Assembly (NCBI RefSeq): GCF_001570545.1
Contig: NZ_BBXD01000022.1
Location: 1 to 64,000, forward strand
Source: Herbidospora mongoliensis
GTDB lineage: Bacteria; Actinomycetota; Actinomycetes; Streptosporangiales; Streptosporangiaceae
DNA length: 64,000 nt
Direction of reading: 5' to 3'
Below the pieces are notes generated by a model. It saw only the letters and a list, made by a program, of their open reading frames with translations, was not told the origin of the DNA and searched no databases. Both the position numbers and the translations under genes were made by a program. This document shows positions 25,624 through 34,302 of this stretch, piece by piece (positions within the stretch are counted from its first letter, which is position 1; each line of letters opens with the position of its first letter).

Positions 25624-26614
25624 GGACGATCAGTTCCGTGGGCAGGACCGGATTGCCCTTGGGTGCCTCACCGTCGGCCAGGGCCATGAGGAGCATCCGG
25701 GCGGCCAGAGCCGCCTGTTCCTCCACCGGCTGGCGGACCGTGGTGAGCGTGGGCGTGGTGTGCCGGGCGATGGGGGCGTCGTCGAACCCGACCACCGCGA
25801 CGTCGTCGGGCACCTTGCGCCCGGCTCGCCGCAGCGCCTGGATCGCGCCGGCCGCCATTACGTCGGACGCGGCGAACACCGCGTCCAGCCTGGGCGCGCG
25901 TTGCAGCAGCCATTGCATGGCGTGCGCTCCCGAAGCGTGGGTGAAGTCGCCGTACGCGACGGGCATGTCGGTGACCCCCGCGTCGCGGAGGGTCTCCCGG
26001 AACCCGTCGAGCCGGTCGCGTGCCGCCGGAAGAGTCGGCGGCCCGGCGATCGTGGCGATCACCCGCCTGTTGCTCAGCAGTAGGTGCTCGGCGGCCTGGC
26101 GGCCTCCGTCGCGGTTGTCCATGTCGACGTACGGCAGATCCACGCCGTCCGGCGGGCGCCCGGCACTGCGGACCGGGATCCCTGAGGCGGCGAGTGTCAC
26201 GGCGAGCGGGTGGCGGGCCCGCGCCCCGATCAGGAGCACCCCGTCGACAGCCCCTGCCACCAGTGGCGGAGCGGCGATCGCGGCGGTCGCCGGAGTGGCC
26301 GTCATGATCACGAGGGGTACCCCGTGGCCCGCGAACACCTCTTCGGCGGCCGACAGCAGTCGTGCGTAGTACGGCTCGGTGAACAACCGAGGCGTCTGCT
26401 CACAGACAACTGCGGCGACGATCTGGTCCGTACGGCGCGCGGTGGAGCCCCGGGGGGCTCTCCGGCGGACGTACCCCAGGCGCGACATGGCGTCGTGGAC
26501 CTGTCGCCTGGTGCTTGTGGTCACTCTGACCGAGCCCGTCAGGACTCGGGAAGCGGTTGCCGGGGAGACGCCAGCAGCGGCGGCTACCTCTGCGAGGGTG
26601 GGAAGATCGGCCAT
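25610..26614 (-). CDS. LacI-family repressor, CebR-like
   Basis: 334 residues. N-terminal LacI helix-turn-helix (TLAEVAAAAGVSPATASRVL, residues 6-25) and hinge, then a periplasmic-binding-type sugar domain (RLFTEPYYARLL, VDGVLLIGARA, VAVVGFDDAPIARHTTPTLTTVRQP). The layout and several segments resemble Streptomyces CebR. A perfect CebR operator lies 38 bp upstream (26652-26667), which supports both the specificity and autorepression. GAGGAG stands 5 nt before the ATG. Unlike CebR loci, no ABC sugar transporter or beta-glucosidase is next to it; the coupled downstream gene is a receptor kinase. The effector is inferred to be a sugar. Confidence 0.88.
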   Translation of the reverse strand: MADLPTLAEVAAAAGVSPATASRVLTGSVRVTTSTRRQVHDAMSRLGYVRRRAPRGSTARRTDQIVAAVVCEQTPRLFTEPYYARLLSAAEEVFAGHGVPLVIMTATPATAAIAAPPLVAGAVDGVLLIGARARHPLAVTLAASGIPVRSAGRPPDGVDLPYVDMDNRDGGRQAAEHLLLSNRRVIATIAGPPTLPAARDRLDGFRETLRDAGVTDMPVAYGDFTHASGAHAMQWLLQRAPRLDAVFAASDVMAAGAIQALRRAGRKVPDDVAVVGFDDAPIARHTTPTLTTVRQPVEEQAALAARMLLMALADGEAPKGNPVLPTELIVREST

Positions 26615-26651
26615 CCGGTCTCCTCAGGCCCGAATTGTGTTACGCGGCGGC

Positions 26652-26667
26652 TTGGGAGCGCTCCCAA
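26652..26667. promoter_or_regulatory. CebR-type operator upstream of lacI-kinase operon
   Basis: TTGGGAGCGCTCCCAA is a perfect 16-bp palindrome containing the 14-bp CebR consensus, 38 bp before the repressor start codon, where it would overlap the promoter and allow autoregulation. Confidence 0.88.
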
Positions 26668-26886
26668 GAACGTAGCACTGTTTCGTGCGTGTCAACAGAG
26701 GTTTCGTGTGGATGAAACCTTTCATCGATTTTCGGTCCCCTTGCGCATGATCGCAGGCTAGAACAGGTGCTCCGGAAGCGCATCAAAGTTTGACCGAAAG
26801 AGTTAGGAGAGTTCTGCGGGAGGCGCGAATCGTGCGATGTGTGGCCCTCCAACCTTTATATGAACACCCCCTTATGTGGGTTTCGG

Positions 26887-26892
26887 TAGGGT
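26887..26892 (+). promoter_or_regulatory. -10 element of leaderless DUF305 gene
   Basis: TAGGGT ends 8 nt before ATG 26901 and no ribosome site is present, so transcription probably starts at the start codon. Confidence 0.5.
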
Positions 26893-26900
26893 CTCGCCCC

Positions 26901-27572
26901 ATGACGACCTTCCCCCGGATCGCCCTGCCCGCCATCGTGGCCGCGGCCCTGATGTCCGGATGCGCCGCCGAGACCGTGGTCGACGCCGCGCCTTCCCCCG
27001 CAGCCACCTCGGCGGCCACCTCCGCCGCGCCGATTCCGACCGTGACGGCCTCGCAGGAGTCCTCGGCGACCGAGCCGGCCGAGGAGCCGACGGCCACCGA
27101 GGAGCCGGAAGTCGTCGCGGACGCCGGGCCGAACGTGCCCGACAAGACCTTCGCCGCCGCCCTGATCACCCACAACCTGCAGGCCTACGACCTGACCGGG
27201 CTCGCCGCGACCGCCGCGGGCGACCAGTGGGTGCGCGACTTCGCCGCCGCGTACCGGGCGGAACGCGAGCCCGAGGTCGAGACGCTGAAGGGGTGGCTGG
27301 CCGAGTGGGAGGTGGAGCCGCTCAAGCGCGGCCAGCCGATGCCGGGGCTGATCTCCGAGAAGGACATGGCCGATCTGGCGGGCTCGGCGGGAGCCGCCTT
27401 CGACGAGCGCTTCGCCGCGTTGATGATCCAGCACCAGAAGGGCGCGCTGAAGCTGGCCGGGGACGAGGCGGACGGCGGTTCCTACGGGCCGGCGGTGCAG
27501 ATGGCCAACGCGATCATCGAGGCGGGCGACAAGCAGCTGAAGGAACTCCAGAAGTTCCAGAAGTCGCTGTAA
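26901..27572 (+). CDS. DUF305 lipoprotein
   Basis: 223 residues from ATG 26901, where the lipoprotein signal starts (MTTFPRIALPAIVAAALMSGC, lipobox MSGC). An Ala/Thr/Glu/Pro-rich linker (about 25-85) is followed by a DUF305 four-helix domain with the conserved His-containing helices ITHNLQAYDL and FAALMIQHQKGALKLAG. DUF305/ferritin-like proteins of this kind are often tied to metal handling at the cell surface; the role here is unknown. A strong terminator follows. No partner gene on the same strand. Confidence 0.85.
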   Translation: MTTFPRIALPAIVAAALMSGCAAETVVDAAPSPAATSAATSAAPIPTVTASQESSATEPAEEPTATEEPEVVADAGPNVPDKTFAAALITHNLQAYDLTGLAATAAGDQWVRDFAAAYRAEREPEVETLKGWLAEWEVEPLKRGQPMPGLISEKDMADLAGSAGAAFDERFAALMIQHQKGALKLAGDEADGGSYGPAVQMANAIIEAGDKQLKELQKFQKSL

Positions 27573-27599
27573 TCAGGCCTTTCTTCGATTGCGGGAGTG

Positions 27600-27627
27600 G
27601 GGCGGCCGGGCCGCCCCTTTCTCTTTG
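27600..27627 (+). terminator. Rho-independent terminator after DUF305 gene
   Basis: GGGGCGGC-CGG-GCCGCCCC stem-loop followed by TTTCTCTTT, 27 bp after the stop. It also lies near the end of the convergent gene at 27736. Confidence 0.88.
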
Positions 27628-27735
27628 CGCGGCGTGACGACGGGCACGGGGTTCCGGTCGTGTACGCGGCCACGAAGCCGCCACCGCCATGAGAAATGGC
27701 CACCTGAGATTGGGTGAGACCCGATCGAGGCGCGA

Positions 27736-28362
27736 CTAGGTCTCGTACGTGTCCAGCCTCGGTGGCAGGGCGTTCCAGGTGCAGAAGGCCGACGACTCCT
27801 TGCCGTCGCGCAGGAACGTGATGCGCAGCCAGTAGGGCTCGGTCCACGTCTGCAGTTCCCAGCCCTCGGCCGGGGTCGCCGACACGATCCGGCAGTCCTT
27901 CTCCCGTACGGCCACCGTCGCCCGGCCGCCGTTCAGGTTGAAGGTGTGCAGCTTCTCCTCCGACTGGGCGGCCTGGCTCTGGGCGGAAGGCGAAGGCTGG
28001 GGAGCCTGGCTCTGTTTGGGCGCTGGCGGCGGGGTCGGCTTCGGCTCGCTCGTCGTCGCGGTGACCGTCGGGCGGCGGGTCGCGGCGGGCGTCTTCCGGG
28101 GCCGGGGCGTGGCGGCTGCGGCGGTGGGTGTGACCTGGATGGAAGCCGGTGGCTCGCTCGGTGGCACGGCCGCCTCGGGCGAGGGCGGTTCGCGCCGGAC
28201 GCCTGACACCACGTTCGGCTGGGGCGCCGCGACCACCAGGGGAGTCAGCGGCTCGCCGTCGCCGAGGGCCGTACGCAACACGCCGCTGACGCCGAACCAG
28301 GCGACCCCGACGGCGAGGGCGGTGGCCCCGCACCACGCCACGGTGTACCCGATCGCACGCAT
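27736..28362 (-). CDS. Membrane-anchored Pro/Ala-rich protein, unknown
   Basis: 208 residues. One N-terminal membrane helix (AIGYTVAWCGATALAVGVAW), a long Pro/Thr/Ser/Ala-rich linker (about 40-135), and a compact C-terminal domain with two Cys (KDCRIVSATPAEGWELQTW, SSAFCTWN) likely joined by a disulfide outside the cell. GATAAT stands 8 nt before the ATG with no ribosome site, so the mRNA is probably leaderless. It is divergent from a response regulator with only 53 bp between, which suggests shared control. No family recognised. Confidence 0.8.
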   Translation of the reverse strand: MRAIGYTVAWCGATALAVGVAWFGVSGVLRTALGDGEPLTPLVVAAPQPNVVSGVRREPPSPEAAVPPSEPPASIQVTPTAAAATPRPRKTPAATRRPTVTATTSEPKPTPPPAPKQSQAPQPSPSAQSQAAQSEEKLHTFNLNGGRATVAVREKDCRIVSATPAEGWELQTWTEPYWLRITFLRDGKESSAFCTWNALPPRLDTYET

Positions 28363-28370
28363 ATGGCGCC

Positions 28371-28407
28371 ATTATCCCCGAAAGACCATGGAAACGTGTC
28401 GTAACGT
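28371..28407. promoter_or_regulatory. Back-to-back leaderless promoters
   Basis: The minus-strand -10 GATAAT (28371-28376 as ATTATC) is 8 nt before ATG 28362, and the plus-strand -10 TAACGT (28402-28407) is 8 nt before ATG 28416. The -10 elements are only 25 bp apart, so the -35 regions must overlap and the two promoters should compete. Confidence 0.5.
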
Positions 28408-28415
28408 GTGGGGCC

Positions 28416-29099
28416 ATGGCGACGGTACTGGTGGTGGAGGACGACGAGTTCGTCCGGTCGGCGATCATCCGCGATCTGAGTGGCCGCAGCCACGCCGTGC
28501 GCAGTGCGGGTGGCGCCCTCGACGCGTTACGCGACATCGCGCACTTCCCGCCCGACGTGGTGGTGCTCGACCTGGGCCTGCCCGACCTCGACGGGGCCGA
28601 GGCGCTGAAGATGCTGCGGGCCATCTCCGACGTGCCGGTCATCATCGCCACGGCGCGGGACGACGAGGCCGAGATCGTCCGGCTGCTCCAGGACGGCGCC
28701 GACGACTACCTGGTCAAACCGTTCTCCGGCGACCATCTCAACGCGCGCATCGAGGCGGTGCTGCGGCGGGCGCGGACCACACCGGCGGTGGCGGCGATCC
28801 GGGTGGGCGGGCTGACCGTCGACACGGCCCGGCGGGAGGCCGCGCTCGACGGGAAGGCGCTGGAGCTGACCCGCCGGGAGTTCGACCTGCTGGCCTATCT
28901 GGGCGCCCGGCCCGACCGGGTGGTGTCGCGGAAGGAGCTGCTGACCGAGGTCTGGCGGCAGTCCTACGGCGACGACCAGACGATAGACGTCCACCTGTCG
29001 TGGCTGCGGCGCAAGCTCGGGGAGAGCGCGTCGAGCCCTCGCTACATCCATACGGTCCGGGGGGTCGGAGTCCGCCTCAGCGCTCCGGGTGCCGAGTAG
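28416..29099 (+). CDS. OmpR-family response regulator
   Basis: 227 residues. Receiver domain with acidic pocket VEDDEF, phospho-acceptor Asp in VVVLDLGLPDLDG, and VKPFSGDHL Lys; C-terminal winged helix (ELTRREFDLLAYLG, DDQTIDVHLSWLRRKLGE, YIHTVRGVGVRL). It activates or represses genes after phosphorylation by the kinase encoded immediately downstream (TAG and ATG adjacent, no gap). The signal is unknown. Probably leaderless (TAACGT 8 nt before ATG). Confidence 0.94.
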   Translation: MATVLVVEDDEFVRSAIIRDLSGRSHAVRSAGGALDALRDIAHFPPDVVVLDLGLPDLDGAEALKMLRAISDVPVIIATARDDEAEIVRLLQDGADDYLVKPFSGDHLNARIEAVLRRARTTPAVAAIRVGGLTVDTARREAALDGKALELTRREFDLLAYLGARPDRVVSRKELLTEVWRQSYGDDQTIDVHLSWLRRKLGESASSPRYIHTVRGVGVRLSAPGAE

Positions 29100-30410
29100 A
29101 TGCGCAGGAGCCTGGCGCTCGTCGCCGTCGCCGTGACGGCCATGGTCGCGCTCGCGTTCCTGATCCCGCTGGCCGCCGCCGTGAAGCAGGCCGCCGAGAG
29201 CAGGGCGCTGGGCGACGCCGAGCGGCAGGCCAGCATGATCGTCCCGGCGCTGGTGGTGACCACCGACCCGGAACGCCTCGAACCGGCCCTGGCCAGCACC
29301 GCCGCCGGTGGCGCGGCGCGGCTGGCGGTCCACCTCGAAGGCGGGTCCGTCGGGGTCTCGCGGATCGGCGGCGTCGACCCGGCTGCCGTCCGGGCCCAGA
29401 CGATCAAGGTGCCCGGCGGGTTCGCGCTGCTCCGCCCGGTCGCGCTGGACCGGGGGAGAAGGGCGGTGATCGAGGTGTACGTCCCCGACGCCGCCCTCGG
29501 CGAGGGAGTCGCCACCTCCTGGGCGATCCTCACCGGGGTGGCGGTCGCGCTGGTCGCGGGCTCGGTCGTGGTGGCCGACCGGCTCGGCTCCCGGATGGTC
29601 AAGGCGACCCGGTCGCTGGGCGCCGCCGCGGGCGCCCTCGGCACCGGCGACCTGTCGGTCCGCATCACCCCGGCGGGCCCGCCTGAGCTGGTCGCCGCCG
29701 GTCAGGCCTTCAACACCATGGCCGACCAGGTCGCCGGGCTCCTCGCCGCCGAGAGGGAACTCGCCGCCGACCTGTCCCACCGCCTCAGAACCCCCCTCAC
29801 CGCGCTCCGGCTCCACGTCGGCAGTGAGGGCCCGGCCGCCGAGCAGGTCGACCGCCTCGAACGCGCGGTCGACGCCATCATCGAGACCGCCCGACGGCCG
29901 GCCCGTCCGACGACCATGGGGTGCGACGCGGCGGCCGTCCTGAAGGAGCGCCTCGCCTTCTGGTCGGCGCTGGCCGAAGACCAGGCCAGACCTTGGGATC
30001 TGTACGGAACCGAGGAGCCCGCCAAGGTCCCGGTGGCGGCGGCCGACCTGAGCGCGGTCATCGACGCCACCCTCGGCAACGTGTTCCGGCACACCCCCGA
30101 ACGCACCGCCTTCACCGTCACCCTCCACCAGGGATCCGGCATGGTCGGCATCCTGATCGCCGACGCGGGGCCGGGCATCGACGACCCGGCGGGCGCGCTG
30201 AAGCGCGGCCACAGCGGCGCCGGCTCGACCGGCCTCGGTCTGGACATCGCCCGCCGCCTGGCCGAATCGACCGGCGGCCACCTCAAGGTCGACCGGTCGC
30301 CCCTGGGCGGCGCGGCCATCCAGATCTGGCTGCGCACCACGGAGCCTGCCACCGGTCCGCGCCCGGCCCGCCGGTTGCTCCGGCGCGCGGGCGGCCCACG
30401 GCAGGTGTGA
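29100..30410 (+). CDS. Sensor histidine kinase
   Basis: 436 residues. Two membrane helices (about 5-25 and 141-160) enclose an extracellular sensor of about 110 residues; then a HAMP domain (SLGAAAGALGTGDLSVRI), H-box ELAADLSHRLRTPLTALRLH, N-box IDATLGNVFRHTP, and G-boxes IADAGPGIDDP and GLGLDIARRLAESTGG. It phosphorylates the response regulator encoded just before it. The short Arg-rich tail after the ATPase domain is unusual but of unknown meaning. Confidence 0.93.
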   Translation: MRRSLALVAVAVTAMVALAFLIPLAAAVKQAAESRALGDAERQASMIVPALVVTTDPERLEPALASTAAGGAARLAVHLEGGSVGVSRIGGVDPAAVRAQTIKVPGGFALLRPVALDRGRRAVIEVYVPDAALGEGVATSWAILTGVAVALVAGSVVVADRLGSRMVKATRSLGAAAGALGTGDLSVRITPAGPPELVAAGQAFNTMADQVAGLLAAERELAADLSHRLRTPLTALRLHVGSEGPAAEQVDRLERAVDAIIETARRPARPTTMGCDAAAVLKERLAFWSALAEDQARPWDLYGTEEPAKVPVAAADLSAVIDATLGNVFRHTPERTAFTVTLHQGSGMVGILIADAGPGIDDPAGALKRGHSGAGSTGLGLDIARRLAESTGGHLKVDRSPLGGAAIQIWLRTTEPATGPRPARRLLRRAGGPRQV

Positions 30411-30445
30411 GGGCCGCAGCGAGCTGGACATTGGCCCCTTTTCGG

Positions 30446-30451
30446 TAGAGT
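30446..30451 (+). promoter_or_regulatory. -10 element of leaderless SARP-gene promoter
   Basis: TAGAGT ends 6 nt before ATG 30458 with no ribosome site. TGGACA (30425-30430) 15 bp upstream may be the -35. Confidence 0.5.
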
Positions 30452-30457
30452 CCGCCC

Positions 30458-33400
30458 ATGGAATTCCGGGTGCTCGGGCCCATCACGGTGATCGGCGCCG
30501 ACGGCGTCGCTCTGGATATCGGACCGCTCCAGCAGCGCTCGGTGCTGGCGCTCTGCCTGCTCGCCTCGCCCCGGCCGGTGACCGTGGCGCGGATCATCGA
30601 CGCCCTGTGGGACGAGGCGCCGCCGGCGAGTGCGGTGAACACCGTCCAGGCGTACATCTCCAAGCTGCGCCGGGCGCTCGAACCGAGCCGGTCGCGCCGG
30701 GGGGCCGCCGCCGTGCTCGTCGGCCGGTCCGGCGGCTACGCCCTGGACATCCCCGACGCCGACGTCGACCTGCGCCGGGCGGCCATCCGGGTGGACGAGG
30801 GGCGGCGGCTGCTCAACGCCGGAGACGCGGGGAAGGCGGCGCGGGAGTTCCGGCTGGCGCTCAGCGAGTGGCGGGGCGACGCGCTGACCGGGTTCGAGAA
30901 CCTCGCCTGGGCGCGTGAGGAACGCGTCGCGCTCGACGAGCTGCGGCTGACCGTGGTCGAGGAGGCCAACGAGGCCGACCTCGCGCTCGGCCGGGGTTCG
31001 GAGCTGGTGCCGGAGCTGGCGCGGCTGGTGGCGGCGTACCCGACGAGAGAACGGGTCCGCAGGCAGGCCGCGCACGCCCTCTACCAGGCGGGACGCCAGG
31101 CCGACGCGCTGGCGCTGCTGGCCGAGGGGCGGCGGGTGCTCGTCGACGAGCTGGGCCTGGACCCCGATCCGAGCACCCGTGAGCTGGAGGCGCGCATCCT
31201 CGCGCAGGACGCCGGGCTCGCCCCGGCGGCGCAGGTGCGGATGGTCGCGCCGCCGCCGGCGGAGGAGATCCTGGGCCGGTCGGCCGAACTCGACCGGCTG
31301 GCCGCCGCCGTCGAGGCGCCGGGCCACCGGATCGTGCTGGTCGCCGGGGAGCCGGGGATCGGCAAGACGAGCCTGGTGGAGGCCGCCGCGCATCGGGCGT
31401 CCGGGGCGCGGGTGGTCATCGGCCGGTGCTGGGACGGCGGTGGCGCGCCGCCGTTCTGGCCGTGGGTGCGGGCGCTGCGCGAACTGACCGGCCGCGACGG
31501 CGAACTCGCCGAGATCACCGCCGCCACCGGCGAGTTCCCCATGTACGAGGCCATCGCCCGCCTGGTCAACGCGGCCGGCCCGACGGTGATCGTGCTCGAC
31601 GACCTCCAGTGGGCCGACGCCTCCTCGCTGCGCCTGCTCGACTTCCTGGCCACGACGCGGTCGTGCCCGGGGCTGACGGTGCTGGCGACGTACCGGGACA
31701 CCGAGGTCGGCGAGCCGCTGGCCCGCGCGCTCGCGGCGCTGCGCCGGCTGTCGCACGTCGAGGGCGTGACCCTGGGCGGGCTGCCCGAGGACGCGGTGGC
31801 CGAATATCTGGCCCGATCGGGCGCCGATCCGCTTCGGGCGGGGGTGGAACTGCGGCGTACCGGCGGGAACCCGTTCTTCCTCGGTCTGGGCGACACTCCG
31901 GGCGCGATGGCCGAGGTGCTGCGCGGACGGCTGGCCGCGCTGCCCCCGGGGGCGCACGACGTGCTGAGCGCCGCCGCCCTGATCGGCCGGGAGACCGAGC
32001 TGGGCGTGCTGCTCGACGTGCTCGACCTGCCGCAGGACCAGGTGCTCGACGTGCTCGACGCGGCGGTGCAGGCCAGGCTGCTGACCGAGCGGTCGCTCCA
32101 CTACACCTTCAGCCACGACATCGTGCGCGACGTGCTGCGCGACGGCCTGGCCCCGCTGCGCCGCCGCCGCATGCACGCGCGGGTCGCCGCCGTGCTGGAG
32201 AGCCGCGGCACCCAGCCGGGCGAGCTGGCCTACCACTACCGCGAGGGCCTGGTCATCTCCGGCATGGCCACCAAGGCGATCACCTACGCCCGCGCCGCGG
32301 CCCGGCACGCCACCGGCCAGTTCGCCCACGAGGACGCGGCCGGCCATCTGGAGCACGCCGTCGCCCTCACGGGCCAGCTCCCCGTCACCGACCTGGCGCT
32401 GAAGTGCGACCTGCTGATCGAACTGGCCGAGGCGCTGACGGTGGCGGGCCTCAATTCCCGCGTACACGCGGTTCTGGACGAGGCCGTCGCCGTCGCCGAC
32501 GACCTGGGCGACGGCGAACGCCTGGCCCGCGCGGCGCTGGGCTTCTCCGACCCGCTGGTCTGGGCCATGTACGAGGAGCTCAACGCCACCGCCGTCCTGG
32601 TCGAGCGGATCGACCGGGCGCTGCGCGGGGCGGGGGCACGCTGGCGCTCGATGCTGCTGTCGGCCGCGGCGATCATCGGCGCCTTCAGCCGCCCGATGGA
32701 CGCCAGCCGCGCTCTGGCGGCCCAGGCGATCGAGGAGGCGTCCGACGACCGCTCGCTGCTGCGGGCGCTGAGCGCGGCCGATCTCCTGTCGCGGGGCGTG
32801 GCCCCCATCGCCGAGCGCGAGGCGCTGATCGCCCGGATGCGCGAGGTCACCGTCGATCTGGTCGACGAGTGGCTGGTCGAGGAGGCCTGGTTCGTCGAAC
32901 TCTTCACCCAGGGCCGCTTCGAGGAGGGCCGGCCGATCCTGGCCTGGCTGCGCGAGACCGCCGTCGAACTGCGTCGCCCGGCTCTCGCGAGCCTGGCGGG
33001 CTGGTGGGCGGCGATCGTGGCCTACATGGTCGGCGACCTGGCCCTGGCGGAGGCCGAGGCGGCGGAGGCCGCCCGCGCTCACCCGGACGGCGGCCGGGGC
33101 CCGAAGTCACGCGCCGACCTGATGCGCGCCCTGCGGCTGCGCGCCGAGGGCGACTCGGCGGCGGCCCTGGAGATCGACGGCCGGGAACAGTTGTGGACGA
33201 TCCTGCGCTGCGCCCTCCTGCTCGACGTGGGCCGGGAGGAGGAGTCGAGGGAGATCTTCGCCGAGCTGTCGCGCGACGGCTTCGCCGTCATGGTCGGCGA
33301 CCTGGCCTACCGGATCGTCCCCGACCTGCTCACCGAGCTCATCGTGGCCTTCGACGACCGGGAGGCGGCCGACGCCCTCTACCCCCACCTGGAGGTCTGC

Positions 33401-33532
33401 ACCGGACGCGTCCTCGGCTGGGCGGTGGCCGACAGTTGCCTGGCCCGCCTGGCCGAGGTGCAGGGCCGTGACTCGGCCACGCTGCGGAAATCGGCCGACG
33501 AGTTCGCCCGGAGGGCCGGCATGCCCCGCTGA
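30458..33532 (+). CDS. SARP-type regulator with AAA ATPase and TPR-like tail
   Basis: 1024 residues. N-terminal winged helix (about 5-95, FRVLGPITVIGADG, AVNTVQAYISKLRRALEP), bacterial transcriptional activator domain (about 100-245), an AAA_16 ATPase with P-loop GEPGIGKTS (about 296-304) and Walker B VIVLDDLQWAD (about 377-387), then a helical TPR-like C-terminal half. This is the layout of large SARPs (AfsR-like and PimR-like) that activate secondary metabolism, often in their own cluster. No biosynthetic core genes are visible nearby, so the target is unknown; the trehalose genes 2 kb downstream are a possible but untested link. Confidence 0.92.
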   Translation: MEFRVLGPITVIGADGVALDIGPLQQRSVLALCLLASPRPVTVARIIDALWDEAPPASAVNTVQAYISKLRRALEPSRSRRGAAAVLVGRSGGYALDIPDADVDLRRAAIRVDEGRRLLNAGDAGKAAREFRLALSEWRGDALTGFENLAWAREERVALDELRLTVVEEANEADLALGRGSELVPELARLVAAYPTRERVRRQAAHALYQAGRQADALALLAEGRRVLVDELGLDPDPSTRELEARILAQDAGLAPAAQVRMVAPPPAEEILGRSAELDRLAAAVEAPGHRIVLVAGEPGIGKTSLVEAAAHRASGARVVIGRCWDGGGAPPFWPWVRALRELTGRDGELAEITAATGEFPMYEAIARLVNAAGPTVIVLDDLQWADASSLRLLDFLATTRSCPGLTVLATYRDTEVGEPLARALAALRRLSHVEGVTLGGLPEDAVAEYLARSGADPLRAGVELRRTGGNPFFLGLGDTPGAMAEVLRGRLAALPPGAHDVLSAAALIGRETELGVLLDVLDLPQDQVLDVLDAAVQARLLTERSLHYTFSHDIVRDVLRDGLAPLRRRRMHARVAAVLESRGTQPGELAYHYREGLVISGMATKAITYARAAARHATGQFAHEDAAGHLEHAVALTGQLPVTDLALKCDLLIELAEALTVAGLNSRVHAVLDEAVAVADDLGDGERLARAALGFSDPLVWAMYEELNATAVLVERIDRALRGAGARWRSMLLSAAAIIGAFSRPMDASRALAAQAIEEASDDRSLLRALSAADLLSRGVAPIAEREALIARMREVTVDLVDEWLVEEAWFVELFTQGRFEEGRPILAWLRETAVELRRPALASLAGWWAAIVAYMVGDLALAEAEAAEAARAHPDGGRGPKSRADLMRALRLRAEGDSAAALEIDGREQLWTILRCALLLDVGREEESREIFAELSRDGFAVMVGDLAYRIVPDLLTELIVAFDDREAADALYPHLEVCTGRVLGWAVADSCLARLAEVQGRDSATLRKSADEFARRAGMPR

Positions 33533-33599
33533 ATCACCCACTGAGCCCGACAAGTTCCCGGCAAGTGACGGCCAAGCCGGACCGGCGAAGCTGGACCGC

Positions 33600-34298
33600 A
33601 TGCTCGAACCGCATCGCATCGCCCCCGACACCGTGCTGATCCCACGCCTCGTCCCGGCCGCCGACGGGTTCGGCTTCGTCAACACCATGGTGATCACAGG
33701 CCGGGAGCCGGTGCTGGTGGACACGGGCTCGGCCCTCCACCGCGACCAGTGGCTCGAAGACGTCTTCGCCGTGGTCGAACCGGCGGACATCCGATGGATC
33801 TTCATCAGCCACGACGACGCCGACCACGTGGGCAACCTGACGACCGTCCTGGACCTGTGCCCCCGCGCCACCCTGGTCACCGGCCGCCTCCGCCACCCCC
33901 CGCTCGATCCCCGCCGCAGGATCCGCCACATCCGCGACGGCGAGTCCTGGGTCGCCGGCGGCCGCACGCTGAGGGCCGTCCGCCCGCCCCTGTACGACGC
34001 CTCCGCCACCCTGGGCCTCTACGACGACCGCACCGGCGTCTACTGGGCCGCCGACTGCTTCGGCGCCGTGGTGGCCACCCCCGTGGTCGACGCCTCGGAG
34101 GTCCCCGCCGACGAACACCTGGAAGCCGTCTGCCGCTTCGCGACGGGCCTGAGCCCCTGGCGGGCGTGGCTGGACCCGGTGGTCTTCGGCGGGTACGTCG
34201 ACCAGATCGCCGCCATGGAACTCACCGCACTGGCCACGGCGCACGGCCCGACGATCACCGGCCGGCGGATCAAGCTCGCCTTCGACGCGCTCCGCTAG
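33600..34298 (+). CDS. MBL-fold metallo-hydrolase
   Basis: 232 residues from ATG 33600, which starts just before the domain. The metal-binding motif is SHDDADHVGN, that is HxDxDH with Asp in place of the second His, as in the oxygen-binding di-iron (ODP/FprA-like) branch, followed by the downstream His/Asp ligands in YWAADCFGAVV. No flavodoxin domain. Possibly a di-iron oxygen- or NO-related protein, or a generic hydrolase; the substrate is unknown. It ends 4 bp before the convergent alpha/beta hydrolase gene. Confidence 0.85.
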   Translation: MLEPHRIAPDTVLIPRLVPAADGFGFVNTMVITGREPVLVDTGSALHRDQWLEDVFAVVEPADIRWIFISHDDADHVGNLTTVLDLCPRATLVTGRLRHPPLDPRRRIRHIRDGESWVAGGRTLRAVRPPLYDASATLGLYDDRTGVYWAADCFGAVVATPVVDASEVPADEHLEAVCRFATGLSPWRAWLDPVVFGGYVDQIAAMELTALATAHGPTITGRRIKLAFDALR

Positions 34299-34302
34299 AC
34301 GG

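Noticed and set aside
29702-33082. A minus-strand frame of over 1100 codons opposite the histidine kinase and SARP genes
   Set aside because: Antisense to well-supported plus-strand genes; low-complexity translation.
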